A DNA stretch of 64,000 nt from BJHL01 sp040378885 (GTDB lineage Bacteria > Planctomycetota > Phycisphaerae > Phycisphaerales > UBA1924). Positions 24,347 to 31,277 of the stretch are shown in pieces. The translations under genes were made by a program, and so were the position numbers. Position 1 is the first letter of the stretch, and every line of letters begins with the position of its first letter. Location of the stretch: positions 166,422-230,421 of the forward strand of contig JBKDAN010000016.1 of the NCBI GenBank assembly GCA_046316615.1, in the 5' to 3' direction. Under the pieces are notes generated by a model that was not told where the DNA came from, made no database searches, and saw nothing but the letters and a program-made list of their open reading frames with translations.

Positions 24347-25039
24347 ATGCATCGATCGCTCACGCCGCACCCCGCCAAAGACCGATATCCCGACGTGGCC
24401 CGCTCCGTTGACCATGCCCGTCTCCCTCAGCCGCCCCTCATCCTCATCGGTGGCGGCGGTCACGCGCAGGTCGTCCTGTCCGCCGCCCTCGCCGCCTGTG
24501 TGCATGTCGCCGGATTCGTTGACGACAACGACCAGCCACCCATCGCCACCAAGCGCGGCCTCGCTCGCCTCGGTCCGCTGCGCGACTTTACTCCTGGCCC
24601 AGCCCACGCGTGCATCCTCGCATTGGGAGATCTAGCCTCGCGCCGCGTCCTGCTCTCTCGCTTCGGAGAAGCACTCACTCGTACCGCCGTCACGCTCGTG
24701 CATCCCACCGCAACCATCGACCCCAGCGCAACGCTTGGCAAAGGCGTCTACGTCGGCCCCCACGCCGTCGTCCACGCGTGCGCCCGCGTCCGCGATCACG
24801 CCATCATCAACACCGCCAGCGTCATCGAGCACGACTGCGACATTGGTGAAAATGCCCACATCGCCCCAGGCACCGTCCTTGCCGGCAAAGTCACCGTTGG
24901 TGAAGACACGCTGCTCGGCATCGGCTCACGCGTCATCCCGGGCATCATCATCGGCCCGCGGTGCACAGTCGGCGCAGGTGCCGTCGTCGTGCGGAACGTC
25001 GCTGCAGGCATCACCGTCAAGGGCATCCCCGCAAAGTGA
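24347..25039 (+). CDS. NeuD/PglD-family sugar O- or N-acetyltransferase
   Basis: About 230 aa. Residues 27-35 (ILIGGGGHA) begin the Rossmann-like N-terminal domain of sialic-acid or bacillosamine acetyltransferases. The C-terminal half is a left-handed beta-helix with hexapeptide repeats (IGENAHIAPGTVLAGKV, IGSRVIPGIIIGPR, VGAGAVVVRNV). It would acetylate a nucleotide sugar using acetyl-CoA for surface polysaccharide or glycoprotein synthesis. Start at ATG 24347 is the nearest to the domain. The long upstream open frame overlaps the opposite gene and is ignored. No other sugar genes are adjacent. Confidence 0.87.
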   Translation: MHRSLTPHPAKDRYPDVARSVDHARLPQPPLILIGGGGHAQVVLSAALAACVHVAGFVDDNDQPPIATKRGLARLGPLRDFTPGPAHACILALGDLASRRVLLSRFGEALTRTAVTLVHPTATIDPSATLGKGVYVGPHAVVHACARVRDHAIINTASVIEHDCDIGENAHIAPGTVLAGKVTVGEDTLLGIGSRVIPGIIIGPRCTVGAGAVVVRNVAAGITVKGIPAK

Positions 25040-25043
25040 ATCG

Positions 25044-25505
25044 TCACTTCGCGCCTTGGTGCCCCGCTGCCTCCGTGCCTCCATCTCGCATTCCGCGCGC
25101 CCGCTCCATCAGCCCGCGTTCAAACTCTTCCGTCGTCAGCTTGCGCTCGAGCGCAGGCGTGAGAGCAAAGTGCCATCGCACCACTTTCTCCACACCGGTC
25201 GCGCTCGCTGCCAGATCAACCGGCGGATACTCATACAACGGCGCCTTGGCCCGCGCCTTCGTGCGCAGCGGTTCAAAGCCATCCTTCGCAACCAGCACGT
25301 CATACACGCCGTAATACGTGAAGTCCGCCTCAACCGGCGTTCGACCGATCTCCACATCGTTCACCGTGACTGTGGCCCCGCTGGGCTCGCTCGTGATGCT
25401 CACGCGCCGCGACATGCATCCGCCCGCAAGCACTGCCGCCGCCAGCAGTGCCGACATGCTCACGACTCGCGATGTGCTGATCAATGTGCTCAAACCTTGC
25501 GACAT
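25044..25505 (-). CDS. PEGA-domain lipoprotein
   Basis: 153 aa. Signal with lipobox LAGGC (Cys30), then a PEGA-type motif SEPSGATVTVNDVEIGRTP, found in surface-exposed beta domains. Predicted outer-membrane or periplasmic lipoprotein. Its ATG overlaps the stop of the upstream lptB as TAATG, so translation is coupled and a role with LPS export or the envelope is plausible but unproven. Confidence 0.85.
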   Translation of the reverse strand: MSQGLSTLISTSRVVSMSALLAAAVLAGGCMSRRVSITSEPSGATVTVNDVEIGRTPVEADFTYYGVYDVLVAKDGFEPLRTKARAKAPLYEYPPVDLAASATGVEKVVRWHFALTPALERKLTTEEFERGLMERARGMRDGGTEAAGHQGAK

Positions 25506-26275
25506 TACTTTGCTCCCGCCCGCGCCGGCACCGCGTCAAACTCATCCCCGCGAAACAGCCCACCCAGATACGCCTTCTTCACCAATTCATTGTTGATGAG
25601 CTCTTTGGGCGTCCCCTCCGCCAGTTTCTTGCCCTCGACGATAATGCACGCCCGATCACACACGCGCAGCGTCTGCTGCACGTTGTGATCCGTGATCAGG
25701 ATCGCGATGCCCCGATCCGCCAACCGCCGAATCTCACTTTGCAGTTCTTCCACCGCGATCGGATCCACCCCGCTGAAGGGCTCATCCAGCAGAATGAGTC
25801 GCGGCTGGGTCACCAGCGCCCGCGCAATCTCCAGCTTGCGCCGCTCACCGCCGCTGCACGTCCGCGCCGGGTGCTTGGCTTTGTGCGCCAACGCAAACTG
25901 CTCCAGCAGCACAGCTGCACGCGACATCTGCTGGCTCTTGCTGATCCCCAGCGTCTCCAGAATCACTAGCAGATTTTCCTCGCACGTGAGTCGCCCGAAG
26001 ATGCTGGGTTCCTGGCTCAGATATCCCATGCCCCGCCGCGCCCTTTGGTACATCGGCAGCTGCGTCACATCCTGGCCATCAAAGCCGATAGCCGCTCCGC
26101 TGCCCGTGTCCGGATCGATCATCCCGATCGTCATGCGAAAGCTTGTCGTCTTGCCCGCGCCGTTGCGTCCCAGCAAGCCGACAACCTCCGCGCGTTCCAC
26201 GTCAAATGAAACGTCCTGCACAACCGTGCGACCCGAGAACGTCTTGCGAAGATTGCGAGCTTCAAGCAGTGCCAC
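25505..26275 (-). CDS. lptB: LPS export ABC transporter ATP-binding protein LptB
   Basis: About 256 aa from GTG 26275 (VALLEARNLRK). The longer open frame has no family similarity upstream. Walker A GRNGAGKTT, Q-loop YLSQEP, signature CSGGERRKLEIARAL, Walker B ILLDEPFSGVDP and H-loop ITDHN are all intact. The YLSQEPSIFGRLT and FSGVDPIAV phrases are characteristic of LptB, which powers lipopolysaccharide transport with LptFG. LptFG are not in the window. Followed by the PEGA lipoprotein with a TAATG overlap. Confidence 0.92.
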   Translation of the reverse strand: MALLEARNLRKTFSGRTVVQDVSFDVERAEVVGLLGRNGAGKTTSFRMTIGMIDPDTGSGAAIGFDGQDVTQLPMYQRARRGMGYLSQEPSIFGRLTCEENLLVILETLGISKSQQMSRAAVLLEQFALAHKAKHPARTCSGGERRKLEIARALVTQPRLILLDEPFSGVDPIAVEELQSEIRRLADRGIAILITDHNVQQTLRVCDRACIIVEGKKLAEGTPKELINNELVKKAYLGGLFRGDEFDAVPARAGAK

Positions 26276-26338
26276 GCGACCAGCGTAGTGGGGGATCAGC
26301 AACGATGCGAGGCGTTTGCCACCCGTCACGCGCGTGCC

Positions 26339-26374
26339 AAAAACACAACAGGCCTGGTGCGAAACCAAGCCTGT
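26339..26374 (-). terminator. Rho-independent terminator after the porin gene
   Basis: Minus strand: 11-bp stem ACAGGCTTGGT / ACCAGGCCTGT with one G-T pair, 5-base loop, then a tail with five T residues. Separates the porin gene from lptB. Confidence 0.85.
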
Positions 26375-26440
26375 CGTGCGAAGTGCTGAAAATCCATACG
26401 CAATCGCTGATGCCAATCTGATTCAGACCGGCAGTCTGAC

Positions 26441-27589
26441 TCAGAACTGAACCTGCATCTGCAGACGCAGATACAGCTGATCATCTTCGCTGGTCGCCAG
26501 GAAGCCGTCGTTCGTCGAAGGGCGGACGATCGAACTGCTGCCCGACTGATCATCCAGCGAGAGGTTCACATCGGCCGTGAACTTCGCCGCCGCGCTCTTC
26601 GGGAAGAAGTAGTAACCCACGCCCGCGCCGATTTCATTGAAGTCATTGCCGTTCACGCGGTTGTCATCAGGGCTGACGAATGCGTACCGGGCGAACAGCT
26701 CGGTCTGGTCGCTCACGAACAGACCACCCTGCACCAGCACGCCAAAGTCATCAAAGCTGTCGCCGCTCGCCGGCTCGGTGTTGCGACCCACGCCCGCGAC
26801 GTAGATGTTCCAGCCGTTGCCCTGCGTCAGCGAGTCAATCGTGTACACCAGCACGCTCTGGTCGGTCGTGCCGCTGGTCTCGCCGCCGTCTTGGTAGTGC
26901 ACCGCTGCGCCAATCGTGCCCGCGTACTCGTTCTCGCGCCAGCTCGACAGGCGATCAAACCGCTTCCAGTCATCGCCCGCCCACATGAACTCCACGCGGC
27001 CGGTCAGACCGAAGTCCGACTCAGTCTCGCTGATGAAATTCGTGTTGCTGGCCTTCAGGCCGTCGTTCAGCATCACCCAGCCGCGGAACGAATCGCCCTT
27101 GTACGCCAACTGCAGGCCTTCCGAGCGAGAGCCCGTGAAGACCGCGTTGACGACCGAGCGTTCAACGAACTGCTGGTTCGTGTCGCCCACCAGTTCTTCC
27201 TTCAGCAGCGGCGGCTTGAACTGACCGAGCTTGAGCGACCAGTTGTCATCAAGCTTGTAGTCCACCCACACGTCCGCCGTCGTGCCCACGTTACCCGTGC
27301 TCGCGGCTGCATCGGCATCCACGCGGAAGCTCAGTTCCTTCGTCAGGTTGCCCAGCACGCTCACGCGCGTGCGACGCGTCGTGAAGCCGTTGGTCAGATC
27401 GTCGTTGTCGCCCGCCTCATCGCGGAAGTTCATGTAGTAGCGGAACTGCATGAAGCCAGTCGCCGCCAGCTTCGTGTCGCCCGACTTGATGAAGAAGCCT
27501 GAGCTGTCCTTGCCCGCCGACGCATCTTGCGCCGCACTCACGCTTGCTGCACCAGCCAACGCCAACATCGCAAAAATCGAACGCGTCAT
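26441..27589 (-). CDS. outer-membrane porin, OprO/OprP (phosphate-selective) type
   Basis: 382 aa from ATG 27589, which has GGAG 6 bases upstream. Signal peptide TRSIFAMLALAGAASVSAA. The body has alternating beta-strand character with family phrases FMQFRYYMNF, RTRVSVLGNLTKELSFRVDAD, WSLKLGQFKPPLLKEEL, ELFARYAF and a C-terminal aromatic (QMQVQF) recognised by the BAM machinery. The family transports phosphate or polyphosphate in Pseudomonas. Substrate here is inferred only. A sigma-70 promoter and a Pho-box-like repeat lie upstream. Confidence 0.9.
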   Translation of the reverse strand: MTRSIFAMLALAGAASVSAAQDASAGKDSSGFFIKSGDTKLAATGFMQFRYYMNFRDEAGDNDDLTNGFTTRRTRVSVLGNLTKELSFRVDADAAASTGNVGTTADVWVDYKLDDNWSLKLGQFKPPLLKEELVGDTNQQFVERSVVNAVFTGSRSEGLQLAYKGDSFRGWVMLNDGLKASNTNFISETESDFGLTGRVEFMWAGDDWKRFDRLSSWRENEYAGTIGAAVHYQDGGETSGTTDQSVLVYTIDSLTQGNGWNIYVAGVGRNTEPASGDSFDDFGVLVQGGLFVSDQTELFARYAFVSPDDNRVNGNDFNEIGAGVGYYFFPKSAAAKFTADVNLSLDDQSGSSSIVRPSTNDGFLATSEDDQLYLRLQMQVQF

Positions 27590-27654
27590 GCAAGTCTCCA
27601 TGTGTGTCGGTTGCTCCGAGACTCCGGACAGAGCCTCGTTGGATTGAGGCCACT

Positions 27655-27683
27655 AGCATACCTACTGCCACAGAAACGTGCAA
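27655..27683 (-). promoter_or_regulatory. sigma-70-type promoter of the porin gene
   Basis: Minus strand TTGCAC (27683-27678), 17-bp spacer, TATGCT (27660-27655). The expected start is about 60 bases upstream of the ATG. Good match in both boxes. Confidence 0.7.
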
Positions 27684-27779
27684 ACACCCCACGAACACTT
27701 TGTAAAGGGCGCCAATTTGCTAAGTATTCGCTTAGAAAACGTTTAGACGCCGCGGCTCCCGTGTTCAGGCGTGTCCATT

Positions 27780-27797
27780 TTGACACAATCTTGACAC
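27780..27797 (-). promoter_or_regulatory. Pho-box-like direct repeat upstream of the porin gene
   Basis: Minus strand GTGTCAA-GATT-GTGTCAA, two identical 7-mers spaced 4 bases apart, the 11-bp architecture of PhoB/PhoP binding sites. It lies about 100 bases upstream of the -35 box, farther than usual. Fits the phosphate-porin assignment, but binding is inference. Confidence 0.45.
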
Positions 27798-27824
27798 GAG
27801 CCTTGCGCAATTCTCACGCAAACG

Positions 27825-27871
27825 AAAAACCGCCGGCGGGGTCGTCATTCATGACAGCCGCCGCCGGCGTG
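27825..27871 (-). terminator. terminator after the 27915-28562 gene
   Basis: Minus strand: CGCCGGCGG stem arm, an inner GTCAT/ATGAC pair, CCGCCGGCG arm, then G and five T. It separates the two minus-strand units. The rest of the 325-base gap (27590-27914) holds the porin promoter elements. Confidence 0.8.
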
Positions 27872-27914
27872 AGGGGAGAGAGCGTGCCGCCCGCCGCTGC
27901 GAACGCAGCGACGA

Positions 27915-28562
27915 TCAACCTGACGTATCCGCTTTGTCCACTTCCACCACTTTCGCCGGCTCCTTGCCGTTCGACCGCTCAACCGTGCGCGTCGTCTCCC
28001 GTTGCACCGTCGAGCCATTGCGCCGCGCCACGTCGCTCTTCACCGTCGCGCCCCCGTCCGACTTCACCACCATGGTCGTCGCGCTGCGTGTTCTGCCGCC
28101 GGGCCCGGTCATCCCGCTCATGCGCGTCACGCTTTTGCCATCCCGCGACAGCGAACTCTTGCGCGAGCTTGTTTTGCTCTCACCGTGCGCGTTCGTCACC
28201 ACCGTGGTACCACTGTGTACCAGACTCGCCTTCCCCGTTTCCTCGCGCTCGCGCGTCCGCGTGTCATCGCGAACAACCGTCACGCCGTTCGCCGTTGTCG
28301 TCGTCGTATGCCGCTTGGTCTCGACGCCGCCCTCGTTCTTCTCACGACTCACTTCCACCGACTTGCTCGCGCCGCGGCTGTTCGAAATCTCCTTGACAAC
28401 CTTCATCGGCTCCGCGCCTTCACGCTTTACCGCTGTCATCTTCGCTGGCTTCTCACCCCGATCGCCTCGCGCTTCCTTCTCCGGCTTCGCGATCGCCGTC
28501 CCCGCGCAGCACACGAGCACCGCCACAACACCCACACACCACAGACCACGTTTCGTGCGCAT
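27915..28562 (-). CDS. hypothetical secreted, highly charged protein
   Basis: 215 aa from ATG 28562 (MRTKRGLWCVGVV), with GAAGGAG 6 bases upstream. Signal peptide to about residue 25 (CAGTAIA-KPE). The mature part is Lys, Arg, Ser and Thr-rich with repeated phrases of the type TTTTTANGVTVVRDD, VVTNAHGESKTSSRKSS and GGRTRSATTMVVKSDG, suggesting an extended beta or disordered chain. No family recognised. Confidence 0.7.
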   Translation of the reverse strand: MRTKRGLWCVGVVAVLVCCAGTAIAKPEKEARGDRGEKPAKMTAVKREGAEPMKVVKEISNSRGASKSVEVSREKNEGGVETKRHTTTTTANGVTVVRDDTRTREREETGKASLVHSGTTVVTNAHGESKTSSRKSSLSRDGKSVTRMSGMTGPGGRTRSATTMVVKSDGGATVKSDVARRNGSTVQRETTRTVERSNGKEPAKVVEVDKADTSG

Positions 28563-28677
28563 GCAAGGCTCCTTCGCCCAAGCCTGCGATTGAGTCATGC
28601 ACGCCGCCACCAAATTGCCTGGATTCACATCGCAGAACGTCCCAAAACCGCCCGCCTGCGCCGCAAGACTTCTCGTA

Positions 28678-29388
28678 CTAGTTCCAACTCGCGCCCTTGG
28701 GCCAGTTCTCAGGCTGCTGCGCCTGCGCTAGTCGAACAAGTCGCGCAAGACTCGTCAGTTCCGCCAGGAGCACCCGCGCTCGCTGCTTCGCATCAGGCTC
28801 CGCCAGCAGTTGATATCGAACGCCAGGATCAGTCGCCAGTGCAACGCTCACGAGTTCGAGCAGTGCCGCCGTCGGAATTTCATCATTCCGCAGATACTCC
28901 AGCACTGGTTCCGCCGCCGCCATCTTCGCGAGCGGACCATCCGCAAGCATCGTCGCGATCTGGCTCCGCGCATCGTCCAGCGTGTCATCCAGACTCAACT
29001 CGCCCTCATCATCTCCCATCGGCTCCAGCATCGCCGCCCGATACAGCCGCTCTTCGCTGCCCGGCAGTTCCTGCACCACCCGAGCCCGGCACACGCCCTG
29101 CAGCAAGACATTGAATCGCCCGCCCTCCATCGCCTCATGCCGCACGATGTGCCCCACGCAAACTGCTGGCCGAATCGCCGGTCGCCCGTGATACTGCTGC
29201 CGCCACGCGTCCCCCTCAAACACCGCCATCGCAATCAGCCCCGTCGAGTCCAGTGCATGTTGCACCATCTGCCGGTACCGGGGCTCAAAGATGTGCAGCG
29301 GCACAACCTGCTGAGGCAACAACGCAACCGATTCCAGCGGAAACAGCGCAATGGCCTTGCCGAAATTGATCGTCACAGGGTCGGACAC
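28678..29388 (-). CDS. LON substrate-binding-domain protein (no protease domain)
   Basis: About 236 aa from GTG 29388. The longer open frame runs into a tandem-repeat stretch, so an upstream start is unlikely. IALFPLESVALLPQQVVPLHIFEPRYRQMV is the start of the LON N-terminal domain (seen at residues 10-40), with a helical C-terminal half. Such stand-alone proteins occur widely. Role is probably protein recognition, not proteolysis. No SD seen for the GTG. Confidence 0.8.
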   Translation of the reverse strand: MSDPVTINFGKAIALFPLESVALLPQQVVPLHIFEPRYRQMVQHALDSTGLIAMAVFEGDAWRQQYHGRPAIRPAVCVGHIVRHEAMEGGRFNVLLQGVCRARVVQELPGSEERLYRAAMLEPMGDDEGELSLDDTLDDARSQIATMLADGPLAKMAAAEPVLEYLRNDEIPTAALLELVSVALATDPGVRYQLLAEPDAKQRARVLLAELTSLARLVRLAQAQQPENWPKGASWN

Positions 29389-29409
29389 AACGCAAGCGTA
29401 GCGGGCGTG

Positions 29410-29457
29410 ATGACAACTGAGCAGGTGAGCAGGTGCAGAGGTGAGCAGGTGCAAACC
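29410..29457. repeat. tandem low-complexity GAGCAGGTG repeats
   Basis: Imperfect tandem units of GAGCAGGTG(CA) between the LON gene and gspE. Pyrimidine-rich TTCTCCGTTCTCTG follows. Similar short intergenic repeats recur near 46350 and 47200. Confidence 0.6.
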
Positions 29458-29500
29458 CGCTTTCGGTTTCTCCGTTCTCTGTTCTCCGCTCTCTGCCCGC

Positions 29501-31207
29501 TCAATGCAGCACGCGGAACACTTCCTGCTCGTCCGTCAACCCAAGCTGCACCTTCCGCAGCCCGTCCTCACGCATCGGCTTGAAGCCGTGCTGCTTCGCG
29601 ATCTCATACAGCATGACGGCGTCCAGCCGCTCGCCCGACGCCCGACGAAGCTCGTCGTTCATCGTCATAATCTCATACACCGCCAGTCGGCCCTTGTACC
29701 CCGTGCCAAAGCACGCTTCGCACCGTCCACCGCCCGGCGACACGCCGCTGCCGCTGCACGTGCTGCACGTGCGCCGCACCAGCCGCTGCGCCAGCACCGC
29801 CAGCAGACTGCTTGTGATCAAGTAAGGCTCAATGCCAATATCCACCAGCCGCGGTACCGCGCTCGGCGCGTCATTGGTGTGCAGCGTTGCCAACACCAAG
29901 TGACCCGTTAAGCTCGCCTGAATCGCCAGCTGCGCGGTTTCTGCGTCACGAATTTCGCCGACGAGAATCACGTCCGGGTCCTGACGCAAGAGCGCACGCA
30001 AGCCCGTCGCAAACGTCACGCCGCGCTTGGGGTTCACCTGCATCTGCGAAATGCCATCCAGGTGATACTCAACCGGATCTTCAATGGTCATCACGTTGCG
30101 GCTGGCACGATCAACACGCGACAGCGCCGCATACAGCGTCGTCGTCTTGCCGCTACCGGTCGGTCCCGTCACCAGAATGATCCCGTTGGGCCGCTCCACT
30201 AGATCCATCAGCTGCGCCTGCATCTCGCGCGTCATGCCGATTTCATCGAGACTCAACTGCGTGCTGCTCTGGTCAAGCAGACGCAGCACCAGCCGCTCGC
30301 CATACACCGTCGGAATGCACGAGAAACGAATATCCACCTTGCGGCTGCCCACGCGCACGCTCGTGTGGCCGTCCTGCGGGCTGTGCCGATTCGCGATATC
30401 CAGTTCCGTCATCACCTTCATACGCGACGAAATCGCCGGTGCCAGCGACAGTGGGGGGCTGAACGCATCCACAAGCATTCCGTCGATGCGGAAGCGAATC
30501 ACAAGCTTCTGTTCCATCGGGTGAATGTGCACGTCGCTCGCGCGCCGCCGCAGAGCCTCGAACAGAATCATGTTCACCAGTCGAATGACCGGCCCTTGCC
30601 GCGCCAGTTGCAGCAGGTCCGTGCTGCTGCCCGCCGCACCCGCCGCGCTCGCGATTGCCCGCTCATCCAGCGGCATCTCTTCAATGATCTCAGTGACAAG
30701 ATCCTGCCGCTGCTCATAGCCGCGGTTGATGAGATTCGCGACGCTTGCCCGCGGCGCAAGCACGCAGCGAATGGGCATCGCCAGTAGCTCTTCCAGCATC
30801 GCGAAGACCGCTGGCTGCATCGGCTGCGCCGTCACCACCGTCATCGTGTTGCCGTCTGACTCAAGCCCCGCCACCAGCTTGTTGCGTGCAACGCTTGGCG
30901 AGACCACTTCGTAAAACCGACTCGCCGACTCGCTCAGCGATGGCTCGCTGATGAACCGCAGCCCCGTGCGCTGCGCAAGCATCTGCAAGCCCTGGTGCTC
31001 ATCCAGCGCCAGAATGCTCAGCAGCACATCCCACGGCTCCGCATCCGAACCATCAATCGACGGAAATGCCTTGAGTTGCTCCGCCGAAACCGGCAGCGGC
31101 GCAAGCAGCTGTACCAGCCGCGACAGCTCAACCGCCGTCGGCGCATGCGTGCCGTTGGCCGCCGTGCCGTTGCTCTTTGCCAATGCTGTTGTGCTGCTCT
31201 TCGCCAT
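29501..31207 (-). CDS. gspE: type II secretion / type IV pilus assembly ATPase GspE/PilB
   Basis: 568 aa. Cytoplasmic AAA ATPase driving pseudopilus assembly. N-terminal MshEN-like region, then Walker A GPTGSGKTT, Asp box MTIEDPVEY, Walker B DPDVILVGEIRD, His box SLTGHLVLATLHTND, and a CSTC...CEAC zinc module typical of GspE. It lies 70 bases downstream of gspD on the same strand. Other secretion genes (F, G and so on) are not in the window, so the system is dispersed or split. Confidence 0.93.
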   Translation of the reverse strand: MAKSSTTALAKSNGTAANGTHAPTAVELSRLVQLLAPLPVSAEQLKAFPSIDGSDAEPWDVLLSILALDEHQGLQMLAQRTGLRFISEPSLSESASRFYEVVSPSVARNKLVAGLESDGNTMTVVTAQPMQPAVFAMLEELLAMPIRCVLAPRASVANLINRGYEQRQDLVTEIIEEMPLDERAIASAAGAAGSSTDLLQLARQGPVIRLVNMILFEALRRRASDVHIHPMEQKLVIRFRIDGMLVDAFSPPLSLAPAISSRMKVMTELDIANRHSPQDGHTSVRVGSRKVDIRFSCIPTVYGERLVLRLLDQSSTQLSLDEIGMTREMQAQLMDLVERPNGIILVTGPTGSGKTTTLYAALSRVDRASRNVMTIEDPVEYHLDGISQMQVNPKRGVTFATGLRALLRQDPDVILVGEIRDAETAQLAIQASLTGHLVLATLHTNDAPSAVPRLVDIGIEPYLITSSLLAVLAQRLVRRTCSTCSGSGVSPGGGRCEACFGTGYKGRLAVYEIMTMNDELRRASGERLDAVMLYEIAKQHGFKPMREDGLRKVQLGLTDEQEVFRVLH

Positions 31208-31277
31208 TGATTACCCAACCCAGCGCGGTCTCATGCCTCTCACCAATGCCTCGTGCCCAGTCCCCAGTGTCTTCTCT

